64,000 bases of DNA from Rhodoblastus sp963804045 (lineage in GTDB: Bacteria > Pseudomonadota > Alphaproteobacteria > Rhizobiales > Beijerinckiaceae): positions 29,631-93,630 of the forward strand of contig CAWDOR010000019.1 of assembly GCA_963804045.1 (NCBI GenBank), written 5' to 3'. Under the pieces are notes generated by a model that saw only the letters and a list, made by a program, of their open reading frames with translations, did no database searches and was not told the origin of the DNA. A program made the position numbers and the translations under genes. Positions 1 through 8,457 of this stretch are shown in pieces (position 1 is the first letter of the stretch; every line of letters begins with the position of its first letter).

Positions 1-1
1 G

Positions 2-943
2 CTGATGTCGGCGCCCTATATCGCCATGCTGCTCGGCGCGGCCCTGGCGACTTTCCCGGCCTCTTTCCTGCTCGACGCCTTTGGCCGGCGCGCGGCGCTG
101 GCGCTGGGCGCCAGTCTCGGCGTCGCCGGCGGCCTCATCATGGCCTGGGCGCTCGGCGCCAATCTGTTCCCGCCTTTCTGTCTCGGCGCCTTCTGGCTCG
201 GCGTCGCCCAGGGCTTTTCGCTGTTTTACCGCCATGAGGCTGCGCTTGGCGCGACGCCGGGTGGGCGGACGCGCGCGGCGCTGATCGTGTTCGGCTCCGG
301 CGCCCTGGCGGGGCTCGCCGGTCCGGCCCTGGCGAGTTTTGTCGCTCAACGCGCGCCGGACTCGCTGTTCGCCGCGACGGCGCTGGCGGCGGCGGGCGCC
401 CAGGTTCTGGTTCTGGTTCTCGCGGTGCTGACCACGGCGCGGGCGCCGGTGCTGCCGGGCGCGGCGCGGCGCCGGCAAGCCGCGCCGGACTGGCGCGCCT
501 TTGTCGCGCCCAGCCTGATCGCGGCGCTGGCCTGGTTCGGCATGACCGCCGCCATGGTTTCCGCGCCCGGCGCCATGGCCGGCTGCGGCATAGCGGCTTC
601 CGTCGTTTTTTCAGTGGTCTCCTGGCATGTCATCGCCATGTATGCCCCGGCGTTTTTCGCCGGGGGGCTGGCGCGGCGCATCGGCGCCGAGGCGACGGCG
701 GCCCTGGGTCTGACGCTGATCGCCGGCGCCTGGATTCTCGAATTTTTCGCTGCGGATTACTGGCGCTTCGCTGCTGCGCTGATCGTCGTCGCCGTGGGCT
801 GGAGCCTGGCCACCGCCGGCGCCTCGCTGCGTCTCTACAACAGGGCCAATCCGTCGCGGACCATGCTCGCCGCCCATGACGGGCTGCTGTTTCTTTCCGC
901 TATGGGCGGAGCGCTGGCCGCCGCTCTACTGCCCGTCATTTAG
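2..943 (+). CDS. MFS transporter, C-terminal part (cut by window edge)
   Basis: The reading frame is open to the left edge, so the true start probably lies upstream; the first ATG in view is at 5. About 313 residues are visible against roughly 400 for a usual 12-helix major facilitator protein, so the first helices are missing. Alternating hydrophobic segments rich in Ala, Gly and Leu run through the whole protein. A motif-A-like loop (LLDAFGRRAAL) sits near residue 28, as expected between two helices. The substrate cannot be told. The stop lies one base before the thiD start codon, so the two are probably co-transcribed. Confidence 0.75.
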   Translation: MMSAPYIAMLLGAALATFPASFLLDAFGRRAALALGASLGVAGGLIMAWALGANLFPPFCLGAFWLGVAQGFSLFYRHEAALGATPGGRTRAALIVFGSGALAGLAGPALASFVAQRAPDSLFAATALAAAGAQVLVLVLAVLTTARAPVLPGAARRRQAAPDWRAFVAPSLIAALAWFGMTAAMVSAPGAMAGCGIAASVVFSVVSWHVIAMYAPAFFAGGLARRIGAEATAALGLTLIAGAWILEFFAADYWRFAAALIVVAVGWSLATAGASLRLYNRANPSRTMLAAHDGLLFLSAMGGALAAALLPVI

Positions 944-944
944 C

Positions 945-1757
945 ATGACCAAAATCGCCAAAATCCTCTCCATTGCCGGGTCCGATCCCTCGGGCGGCGC
1001 GGGAGTTCAGGGCGACCTCAAGACGTTTTCGGCGCTTGGCTGCTATGGCATGGCGGCGATCAGCGCCCTGACCGCGCAGAATACGCTGGGCGTCCAGGCG
1101 GTCAGCCCGGTCGCGGCCGATTTCATCGCCGTGCAGATCGAGTCCATCTTCGCCGATATCGCCGTCGACGCCGTGAAAATTGGCATGATCGGCGTCCCCG
1201 CCAACGCCGTCGCCATAGCCCAAGCCTTGGGGCGCGCCAGGGCGAAAAACATCGTCGTCGATCCCGTGCTGGCCGCCAGCGCCGGCCATGATCTCGGCGG
1301 CGAGGCTCTGGTCGATCCCTTGCGTAAACGGCTATTTCCACTGGCGCGCCTGGTGACGCCCAATCTGATGGAGGCGGCGCTGCTGGCCGGCGGGCGCATG
1401 GCCGCGACAACGGGCGACATGCGCGCGCTGGCCTTGCGGCTGCACGCGCTTGGCGCCCCGGCGGTTCTGGTCAAGGGCGGCCATCTGCCGGAAGGCGACG
1501 CCATCGACCTGCTCTACGACGGCCATGTTTTCAGCGAATTTTCCGCGCCGCGCATCGACACCCGCAACAGCCATGGCACGGGCTGCATCCTGTCTTCGGC
1601 GATCGCCGCCTATCTCGGACGGGGCCTGGAGCTGAACCGGGCGGTCGCCGAGGCCAAGGGCTTTCTCACCCGCGCCCTCGAAGCCGGAAAGACCGTCGAC
1701 ATCGGCGCGGGCCACGGACCGCCGCAGGTGTTCTTCGATCTGTGGAATGCGCTCTAA
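945..1757 (+). CDS. thiD: Hydroxymethylpyrimidine/phosphomethylpyrimidine kinase ThiD
   Basis: Phosphorylates HMP and then HMP-phosphate to HMP-diphosphate for thiamine synthesis, in the cytoplasm. The 270-residue protein opens with the family signature SIAGSDPSGGAGVQGDLKTF and ends with the ribokinase-fold anion-hole motif NSHGTGC near residue 205. I chose the ATG at 945, one base after the stop of the transporter, because the frame also has an ATG at 876 that would lie inside that gene. The stop overlaps that of the opposite LuxR-type gene by four bases. No TPP riboswitch is seen, consistent with translation from the upstream transcript. Confidence 0.95.
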   Translation: MTKIAKILSIAGSDPSGGAGVQGDLKTFSALGCYGMAAISALTAQNTLGVQAVSPVAADFIAVQIESIFADIAVDAVKIGMIGVPANAVAIAQALGRARAKNIVVDPVLAASAGHDLGGEALVDPLRKRLFPLARLVTPNLMEAALLAGGRMAATTGDMRALALRLHALGAPAVLVKGGHLPEGDAIDLLYDGHVFSEFSAPRIDTRNSHGTGCILSSAIAAYLGRGLELNRAVAEAKGFLTRALEAGKTVDIGAGHGPPQVFFDLWNAL

Positions 1758-2471
1758 TGTGCGGCGCCGTTGGCTTGGGCGGCGATCCGGTTCATGTCAT
1801 AGGGCGCCAGCATGACGATCGCGCGGGCGCGGTTATAGACCTTCAGCTTGCGCAGGATCTCGCCGACATGGGCCTTGACCGTGGTCTCGCTAATGCCGAG
1901 TTCATGGGCGATCACCTTGTTGGGCAGGCCCTCGGCGAGCAGCGCCAGCACTTTTTTCTGTCGGTTGGTGAGCTTGTCGATCCGGGCGAGGACCGAATCG
2001 TCTTCCTCCGCCGGGCCGCGTTCGCGCGCCGGACGGGTCGCGGCGATGCGTCGGGTCAGGGGATCGGCGAGGACGGAGACCATGCCGCGCGCTGAATCGA
2101 CGAAAGCGTTCAACCGCTCCTGCGCCGCGTCGCGCTGGCGCCGGGCCAGCTCCATTTGCCGGTCCGCCAGTTCGCCAGGCGAGCGCGCGGCGCCCAGCGC
2201 TTCGAACAATTCGATGGTGGCCAGGGCGCTGTCCTGAATCGAGCGCAGCGCGCGGCTCTGCAAATCCTCGAGCTCGGCGGCCATCTGCACATTCTGGCGC
2301 TCGGCGGCTTCGGCGGCTTCCTCGACCGCCGATTGCAGCAGGCCGAAAGCGGCGCGAATCTGGCGGGCGAACAGCGAGTTCTCCGAGCTTTTCGGGCGCG
2401 GCGGCGCGGGGCAAGGCGCAGGGCGGATTGGCGCAGGGCGGATTGGCGACGGAACGATCCTTGGCCGGCAT
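1754..2471 (-). CDS. LuxR-type regulator with N-terminal phasin-like domain; start unclear
   Basis: The last 65 or so residues are a clear LuxR/GerE helix-turn-helix (LTNRQKKVLALLAEGLPNKV, then ISETTVKAHVGEILRKL). In front of it lies a proline-rich stretch and a helical domain of about 110 residues. Its pattern, including SPGELADRQMELARRQRD followed by an amphipathic helix, resembles phasins that coat polyhydroxyalkanoate granules. No receiver domain is visible. The frame has no ATG between the proline-rich part and metX. The only well-placed ATG (2471) is one base out of frame, so either a one-base indel lies just after it or an unusual start is used. Two 15-bp tandem copies (2415-2444) encode the proline repeat. 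Domain call for the HTH is firm; the phasin call is inference. Confidence 0.7.
2415..2444. repeat. Two perfect 15-bp tandem copies in regulator N-terminus
   Basis: The unit ggcgcagggcggatt occurs twice back to back. On the minus strand it encodes two copies of a Pro-rich pentapeptide (IRPAP type) before the helical domain of the LuxR-type protein. The length is a multiple of three, so it does not explain the frame problem at the start of that gene. Confidence 0.8.
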
Positions 2472-2635
2472 AAATAGAACCTTTGGTCCGTATCAACACG
2501 ACGGCGGAAGCCGCCGCAACGAAATTCCAGCAGTCCATGCTGCAATGCAGCATTTCTCCATTTGGGCGTATTGTACTTTGTTACGGGCCGGGCGAACTTA
2601 AGTCCCATCTCGCACACGCACAACGGGCAAGTGAC

Positions 2636-3754
2636 ATGAAAGACTGTCTTCTGGTTGAAAAACAGCGAATGACTCTTCCCGAATTGCCTCTGCTTTCCGG
2701 CGCGACGCTCAAAAATGTCCCGGTCGGCTTCGAGACCTATGGCCGCCTCAACAGGACCAGAGACAACGCCATTCTCATCGCCCATTATTTTTCCGGGACC
2801 AGCCATGCCGCGGGGCGATATGGCGCCGATGACGCGCTGCCCGGCTATTGGGACGCGATCGTCGGACCGGGCAAGGCGGTGGACACAGACAAATTCTTCG
2901 TTATCTCGGTCGATTCCCTGGCCAATCTCAATGCTTTCGATCCCAATGTCGTCACTTATGGCCCTGCGAGCCGCGATCCCGCGACGGGCAAGGCTTTCGG
3001 CCTGCGGTTTCCCGCCGTCGCCATCGCCGATTTCGTCCGTGTGCAGAAGGCCGTTGTGGAAAGTCTTGGGATTTCGCGGCTGCATGCGGTGATGGGGCCG
3101 TCGATGGGCGGCTTGCAGACTTTCGAATGGGCGGCCTCTTTTCCCGAAATGGTCGGGCGGATCGTTCCAGCCATCGCGGCGCCCAATTTCGGCGGCTGGC
3201 TCACCGCCTGGCTGTCGATGTGGGCGCAGCCGATCCGCCTCGATCCCGCCTGGCGCGGCGGCGATTATTACGATCATGCGCCGCCGCGCCAGGGATTGGA
3301 GGCGGCCTTGCGGCTGATCACGCTGCATGCGCTGGACAGCGGCTGGGCCGATCTGAACGGCGGGCGCGCGCTCGCGCCGGGCGCCGATGCGGGCGATCTC
3401 GAGGCTTTGCCCTTCGCGCTGGAGCAGGCGCTGGACGTCGCCGCTCGGGCGCGCTCAGGTCCGATTGACGCCAATCATTTGCTCTATCTGGTCCGCGCCA
3501 ATCAGACCTATATTCCCGGGGCGGGGGCCGGCGCGCGCGACGCCGAGGAGGGGCTGGCGCGGATCGAGGCGCCGGCGCTGGTGATCTATGCGCCGCAGGA
3601 CCAGGTTTTTCGCGCCGAATGGGTGGAGGCGGCGGCGCGCGCCCTGCGCGGCGGGGCCGAGACCTTCAAACTGTCCGGTTCCTATGGCCATTACAATGGC
3701 ATTGTCGGGATCGCCCAGGCCGCGGAGCGAATCGCCGCTTTTCTCGCGGGATAA
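2636..3754 (+). CDS. MetX-like homoserine O-acyltransferase/putative esterase
   Basis: An alpha/beta hydrolase of the homoserine O-acetyltransferase family, 372 residues. The nucleophile elbow GPSMGG has its serine near residue 156. The catalytic acid is probably the Asp in APQDQVF and the histidine lies in YGHYNG near the C-terminus. The conserved FETYGRLN segment lies at about residues 32-39. The frame extends upstream to 2483, but that stretch is unlike the family, and the ATG at 2636 gives an N-terminus (LLVEKQ...LP) that fits it. Some close relatives are annotated as esterases rather than MetX, and no metZ or metW is next to it, so a role in methionine synthesis is not assured. Confidence 0.75.
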   Translation: MKDCLLVEKQRMTLPELPLLSGATLKNVPVGFETYGRLNRTRDNAILIAHYFSGTSHAAGRYGADDALPGYWDAIVGPGKAVDTDKFFVISVDSLANLNAFDPNVVTYGPASRDPATGKAFGLRFPAVAIADFVRVQKAVVESLGISRLHAVMGPSMGGLQTFEWAASFPEMVGRIVPAIAAPNFGGWLTAWLSMWAQPIRLDPAWRGGDYYDHAPPRQGLEAALRLITLHALDSGWADLNGGRALAPGADAGDLEALPFALEQALDVAARARSGPIDANHLLYLVRANQTYIPGAGAGARDAEEGLARIEAPALVIYAPQDQVFRAEWVEAAARALRGGAETFKLSGSYGHYNGIVGIAQAAERIAAFLAG

Positions 3755-3820
3755 GGCGCGGTCCACTTTTGCCGCGAAACATGCGAATATGCGCGGCGAA
3801 CGCGGAGACAAAGCCGAATC

Positions 3821-4333
3821 ATGGCCAAGAAAAGCAAGATGCGCGGCGGCAAGCCGACCGCGCCGGCCGCCGCCCTCGAGGCGGCGGGCAAAAAACCAGC
3901 CGCAGCCGGCAAGCGCGCCGCGCGCAAAAAACCGGCGGCGGGCGCCCTCAGCCTGACCTTGCCGCTGGCGCGGGCGCGAAAACTCGCGGGCGATCTTTAT
4001 CAGGCCGCCGGCCACGGCATTTGGGCGGAGGCGCTGGACAAGGCCACGTCGGAAAGCCGCGAGCAATTGATCCACCTTCAGGACGCGATCTGCGACGCCG
4101 GCGATATTTTGCGCGAGGCCAAGGCGGGCAACCCGAAACATCTGGGCCTGTATATGGTCGCCTGCTACGATCGAGACGGCCTGCCCGCCACGCCGCCGCG
4201 TTTCGTCACCGCCGCCAGCGCCGACAAGGCGCTGGAAATCTGGAAGGCGGCTTTCGCGGGCGAATATGGTCGCCGCAAACCGCGCGCCGAAAAGGTTCCG
4301 GAACGCGGCGAAGCGCCGGGACTGCACGAATAG
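3821..4333 (+). CDS. Conserved hypothetical protein with basic Ala/Lys-rich N-terminus
   Basis: 170 residues. The first 45 are rich in Lys, Ala, Arg and Pro, like a histone H1-type tail, with several KKPAA-like units. The rest is a compact domain with no motif I recognise (ARARKLAGDLYQAAGHG and AICDAGDILREAKAG are its most distinctive stretches). No signal peptide or membrane segment is seen. It lies 66 bp after the MetX-like gene and 67 bp before the ABC exporter. The basic tail could bind nucleic acid, but that is only a suggestion. Confidence 0.65.
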   Translation: MAKKSKMRGGKPTAPAAALEAAGKKPAAAGKRAARKKPAAGALSLTLPLARARKLAGDLYQAAGHGIWAEALDKATSESREQLIHLQDAICDAGDILREAKAGNPKHLGLYMVACYDRDGLPATPPRFVTAASADKALEIWKAAFAGEYGRRKPRAEKVPERGEAPGLHE

Positions 4334-4400
4334 CGCGCCAAACGCTTGGTCCTCGCGCTGTTCGCGCCTATATCGGCGCGAGCGACAGGCGGAAACGGCG

Positions 4401-6302
4401 ATGGGGCGAAGCGAAAATCAGAACGATCAGGCGCGGAGCGCGGCCAGTTTCGGCGCGATCCTGCTGGAGCTCTCCCCCTATGTCTGGCCGAGCGGGCGAA
4501 AAGACCTCAAGGCGCGCATTCTGCTCGCCTTCGTTCTGCTGATTCTCGCCAAGCTGGCGACGGTCGCCATGCCCTATGCCTATAAATGGGCGACCGACGC
4601 CCTGGCCGCGCTTGGGCGCGGCGCTTCGCTCCCGGCTTCGGCCTGGGCCGGACCCGTCGGCCTGACTCTGCTCTATGGCGGCTTGCGCATCGCCATGGCC
4701 GGCCTGACCCAGGCGCGCGACGGGCTGTTCGCCGCGGTGGCGATGAACGCCGTGCGGCGGCTGGCGGGCGATGTCTTCGTTCATCTCCATGCGCTGCCGC
4801 TGCGTTTTCACCTGGAGCGCAAGACCGGCGCCCTGACGCGGACGCTGGAGCGCGGACGCGACGCCATCGAGACGCTCAGCCGCATGGTCATGCTGACGGG
4901 CCTGCCGACCCTGCTCGAGCTGGCGCTGATTTTCGCTGTGCTATTCTTCCAGTTCGACGGGCGCTATGCGCTGATCGTCGCGGTCACGGTCGCCGCCTAT
5001 CTCGCCTATACATTCGTGGCGACCAATTGGCGCATGTCGATTCGCCGCTCGATGAACGAGAGTGATTCCGAGGCCAACGCCAAGGCCATCGACTCGCTGT
5101 TCAATTATGAAACCGTCAAATATTTCGGCGCGGAACAGCGCGAGGCCGAGCGTTACGACCGCACCATGGCGCGCTATGAGGCCAACAGCATCCAGAGCTA
5201 TGTCTCGCTCACCGTGCTCAATTTCGGTCAGGCGGTGATCTTCACCCTGGGCATGGTGGCGATGATGACGCTCTGCGTCGCCGGGATCCAGGCGGGGCGC
5301 AACAGCGTCGGCGATTTCGTCCTGCTCAACGCCATGATGATCCAGCTCTATCAGCCGCTTAACCTCATGGGCATGCTCTATCGCGAGATCAAGCAGGCGC
5401 TGATCGACATCGCCATGATGTTCGACATTCTCAAACAGCCCAATGAGATTGTCGAAGCCCCGGACGCCCCGGCGCTAGTCATTGGCGCGGGAAGCCTGAG
5501 CTTCGAAAATATTCATTTCGCCTATGATTCCGAGCGCCCCATCCTGCGCGGCGTGAGCTTCGAGGCGCAGGCCGGCAAGAGCCTGGCCATTGTCGGGCCA
5601 TCCGGCGCCGGCAAATCCACGATTTCTAGGCTGATTTTCCGCTTCTATCAGCCGCAGCAGGGCCGTATTCTCGTCGACGGCCAGGATATTTCCAAAGTTT
5701 CGCTGAAGAGCCTGCGGGCCAGCATCGGCATGGCGGCGCAGGACAATGTGCTGTTCAACGACACCATTCGCTACAACATCCTCTATGGCCGTCCCGAGGC
5801 CAGCGAGGCGGAGATGCGCGAGGCCGCCGCCCTGGCGCGGATCGACGGATTCATCGCAAACGCGCCCGGCGGCTATGACGCCCAGGTCGGCGAACGCGGC
5901 TTGAAATTGTCCGGCGGCGAGAAGCAGCGCGTCGCCATCGCCCGCACCCTGCTGAAAAATCCGTCAATTCTGGTGCTCGACGAGGCCACCAGCGCGCTGG
6001 ACACGCTCACCGAGCAGGAAATACAGGCGACCCTGGAAAATCTTCCACGCCATGGAGCGACCATTGTCATCGCCCATCGTCTCTCGACCATTGTCAAATC
6101 GGACGAAATCCTGGTGCTGGACCGAGGCGAGATCGTCGAGCGCGGCGATCACCAGAGTCTTCTGGCCCTGGGCGGACTCTATGCCGAGCTGTGGAGCCGG
6201 CAGCGCAAGGAGGGAGTCGAGGCGCCGCCGGAGGCGACCCCAGAGCCGCTCGCGCTGGAGGAGCGCGACGACGAGGAATTGTTTGGCGTCTCGGAACTTT
6301 AA
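4401..6302 (+). CDS. ABC exporter of the Atm1/HMT1 type (fused permease-ATPase)
   Basis: A 633-residue half-transporter. A membrane domain of about six helices (residues 30-350) is followed by one ATPase domain. Walker A (GPSGAGKST), signature (LSGGEKQRVAIAR), Walker B (ILVLDEATSALD) and the switch histidine (IAHRLST) are all present. The FNYETVKYFGAE segment in the membrane domain is typical of the Atm1/ABCB7 group, which exports glutathione-linked sulfur or metal complexes. The ATG at 4401 was chosen because the longer frame from 4266 runs through the end of the upstream gene. It should work as a homodimer in the inner membrane. Confidence 0.88.
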   Translation: MGRSENQNDQARSAASFGAILLELSPYVWPSGRKDLKARILLAFVLLILAKLATVAMPYAYKWATDALAALGRGASLPASAWAGPVGLTLLYGGLRIAMAGLTQARDGLFAAVAMNAVRRLAGDVFVHLHALPLRFHLERKTGALTRTLERGRDAIETLSRMVMLTGLPTLLELALIFAVLFFQFDGRYALIVAVTVAAYLAYTFVATNWRMSIRRSMNESDSEANAKAIDSLFNYETVKYFGAEQREAERYDRTMARYEANSIQSYVSLTVLNFGQAVIFTLGMVAMMTLCVAGIQAGRNSVGDFVLLNAMMIQLYQPLNLMGMLYREIKQALIDIAMMFDILKQPNEIVEAPDAPALVIGAGSLSFENIHFAYDSERPILRGVSFEAQAGKSLAIVGPSGAGKSTISRLIFRFYQPQQGRILVDGQDISKVSLKSLRASIGMAAQDNVLFNDTIRYNILYGRPEASEAEMREAAALARIDGFIANAPGGYDAQVGERGLKLSGGEKQRVAIARTLLKNPSILVLDEATSALDTLTEQEIQATLENLPRHGATIVIAHRLSTIVKSDEILVLDRGEIVERGDHQSLLALGGLYAELWSRQRKEGVEAPPEATPEPLALEERDDEELFGVSEL

Positions 6303-6520
6303 TTATCGATGGCCATTGTAATAAATCGTTAATTAATAAGACGGAATTGAGGCGATCTGGGGCTTTATACGGAAGTATGCCCCAATTGTGAAAGTGTTCG
6401 TGGTTTTTAGTTTGACGCGCGGCGCATTTTTGGTGATCTCTCGTCCAGAATCATTTTTTCGTCACATGGTTTTGTTATCTCGCGGTCGGCGCAAACGCCC
6501 ATCAGCAGAAAGCGTTTGGA
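6303..6520. other. AT-rich intergenic region with one hairpin
   Basis: About 220 bp of markedly lower GC than its surroundings between the ABC exporter and the DUF6894 remnant. It holds a small hairpin (ggggc at 6359-6363 pairing with gcccc at 6379-6383, with an inner atac/gtat pair) that lacks a T tract. I see no open frame that looks coding. The region probably carries the promoter for the following genes, but no clear -35/-10 pair could be fixed. Confidence 0.4.
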
Positions 6521-6746
6521 ATGACCCTTTATCATTTTCATTTTGTCGAACCCTCCGGGGGCCGACGTGAAATCAAATCCCTTCGTCTCCCGGATATGAA
6601 AGCCGTTTGGGAGGAAATCGCCACGCTCGCCGGCGTCCGCGGCGCCGAGGGACGGCAGAATCCGCGTCACCAACGAGGCCGGCGGCATTGTCGTGCTCGT
6701 CGGCGTTTCCACCGCGCGGCGCCTGCATACGCTGCGCGCGGCTTAA
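6521..6746 (+). pseudogene. DUF6894-type small protein, frameshifted
   Basis: The first part begins MTLYHFHF and runs in one frame to about base 6648. The natural continuation (DGRIRVTNEAGG, ending in a TAA at 6744-6746) is one base out of register. Joined, the two halves make a protein of about 75 residues with the layout usual for DUF6894 proteins of Rhizobiales. Removing one base near the ggg run at 6649-6651 restores the frame. As it stands, the first frame instead runs on into apaG. Function of the family is unknown. Confidence 0.6.
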
Positions 6747-6790
6747 AAATCAGGCTCGACGGCGCGCCGCTCCTGAGGCAGATTCCCTTC

Positions 6791-7183
6791 ATGTACAGCG
6801 CCATCACCCAAGACGTCGAAATCATCGCCACGCCGGCCTATGCGCCGGAGCGCAGCGCGCCCGAAGAGGGCCGCTATTTCTGGACTTATACGATCGAGAT
6901 CGTGAATCGGGGGGCGGTCCAGGTGCAATTGCTGGAGCGCTTCTGGAAGATCACCGACGGGTTCGGCCGCGTCGAGACGGTGCAAGGCCCCGGCGTGGTC
7001 GGCGAGACGCCGGTTCTCGAACCCGGCGACAGTTTTCGCTATACATCGGGCTGTTCCCTCAACACCGCCTCGGGCATCATGTCCGGCTCCTACCGCATGA
7101 TCGACGCCAATGGCCGCGGTTTTGACGTGGACATTCCGGCTTTTTCGCTCGATTCGCCCGGCGAGCGGCGGGTTTTGAACTGA
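6791..7183 (+). CDS. apaG: ApaG protein (Co2+/Mg2+ efflux-associated)
   Basis: 130 residues matching ApaG in length and sequence: ITQDVEIIATPAYAPERS at the start, then FWTYTIEIVNRG and the conserved GVVGETPVLEPGDSFRYTSG. The fold is a fibronectin-III-like beta sandwich; its role is poorly defined. The upstream reading frame that runs through the DUF6894 remnant is not part of it, so the ATG at 6791 was chosen. The ArgE-like gene starts three bases after its last base, so the two are likely co-transcribed. Confidence 0.93.
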   Translation: MYSAITQDVEIIATPAYAPERSAPEEGRYFWTYTIEIVNRGAVQVQLLERFWKITDGFGRVETVQGPGVVGETPVLEPGDSFRYTSGCSLNTASGIMSGSYRMIDANGRGFDVDIPAFSLDSPGERRVLN

Positions 7184-7185
7184 CC

Positions 7186-8361
7186 ATGACCCATCCCGCC
7201 GCCGACCCGACCCTCAACCGCGCCATAGAATTGCTGGACAGGCTGGTGGGCTTCGACACCGAAAGCTCGCTCAGCAATCTGCCTCTGATCGATTTCGTCG
7301 AGGATTATCTGCTGCCGCTTGGCGCGCGTTTCACCCGCATCGCCAATGCCGCAGGCGACAAGGCCGCGCTATTCGTCACTTTCGGCCCGGACGAGGATGG
7401 CGGCGTGGTGCTGTCAGGCCATACCGATGTCGTGCCGGTCAAGGACCAGCCCTGGACCTCGCCGCCTTTCGCGCTGCGCCGCGAGGGCTCGCGTCTTTAT
7501 GGGCGCGGCACATGCGACATGAAAGGGTTCGACGCCATCTGCCTGGCCATGGCCCCGGAATTTTTGCGCGCGCCGCTGAAAAAGCCCATTCATATTCTGC
7601 TGAGCTACGACGAGGAGACCACCTGCGCCGGCTGTCTCGACAGCATCGCCCGCTTCGGTCAGGATTTGCCGCGCCCGTCTTTGGCGATCATCGGCGAGCC
7701 CACGCTGATGGAAGTGGCCGACGCCCATAAGAGCATCGCCACCTATCGCACCGTGGTCACCGGCCATGAGGCCCATTCGTCGAAACCCTGGCTGGGGGTC
7801 AGCGCCGTTCATATCGCCTGCGAACTGGTGGCGGCGCTGGAGCGGATCGGCGTGGAGCTGCGCGACGAAGCCGATCCGCTCGGGCGGTTCGAGCCGGCTT
7901 TTTCCACTGTGCATGTCGGCATGATCTCCGGCGGCACGGCGCGCAACATCATGGCCAGGCAATGCGAATTTTTCTGGGAGTTTCGCGGGTTGCCCCATGT
8001 GCCGCAGGATCGCGCCTTGAGGAAATTCGAGGCTTTTTGCGCCGAGGTCGTGACAAGGAAAATGAGCGGATTTCCCGCCGCCGGCATCAAAACCTTTGTC
8101 GAGATCGAGGCGCCGGGATTGCGCGCCGAGCCTGAGTCCGCCGCCGCGACCCTGGCGCTGGCGCTGGCCCAGGCCAATCACACCATAGCCGTGCCCTACG
8201 CCACCGAGGCCGGCCAGTTCCAGCGCGGCGGCATAGGCTCGGTGATCTGCGGTCCGGGCAGCATAGATCAGGCGCATCAGCCTGACGAATATATCGAAAT
8301 TTCCCAGCTTGAGGCTGGGATCGCCTTTTTGCGCCGGCTGGCCGAGAAACTGTCGCGTTGA
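7186..8361 (+). CDS. argE: Acetylornithine deacetylase / M20 peptidase family
   Basis: A 391-residue M20 metallohydrolase. The zinc-ligand motifs are SGHTDVVP, RGTCDMKGF, YDEETTC and GEPT, with a C-terminal histidine in IDQAHQPDEY. These match the ArgE subgroup, which removes the acetyl group from N-acetylornithine in arginine synthesis. No other arg gene is next to it, and some relatives act on other acylated amino acids. The ATG at 7186 lies just after the apaG stop. Confidence 0.85.
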   Translation: MTHPAADPTLNRAIELLDRLVGFDTESSLSNLPLIDFVEDYLLPLGARFTRIANAAGDKAALFVTFGPDEDGGVVLSGHTDVVPVKDQPWTSPPFALRREGSRLYGRGTCDMKGFDAICLAMAPEFLRAPLKKPIHILLSYDEETTCAGCLDSIARFGQDLPRPSLAIIGEPTLMEVADAHKSIATYRTVVTGHEAHSSKPWLGVSAVHIACELVAALERIGVELRDEADPLGRFEPAFSTVHVGMISGGTARNIMARQCEFFWEFRGLPHVPQDRALRKFEAFCAEVVTRKMSGFPAAGIKTFVEIEAPGLRAEPESAAATLALALAQANHTIAVPYATEAGQFQRGGIGSVICGPGSIDQAHQPDEYIEISQLEAGIAFLRRLAEKLSR

Positions 8362-8457
8362 AACGCGGGTGGGTTACAGCTTCTTTAAGCAATACACTCA
8401 TAGGTTGTATTCGGGCGTCCGGCGCGGGAGCGTCCAGGGTTTCTTGATGGACGGGCC

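Noticed and set aside
2483..2635. SAM-type riboswitch before the MetX-like gene
   Set aside because: Looked for because alphaproteobacterial metX genes often have one, but no matching stem or pseudoknot pattern was found.
6359..6383. Terminator after the Atm1-type gene
   Set aside because: The hairpin has short arms and no T tract.
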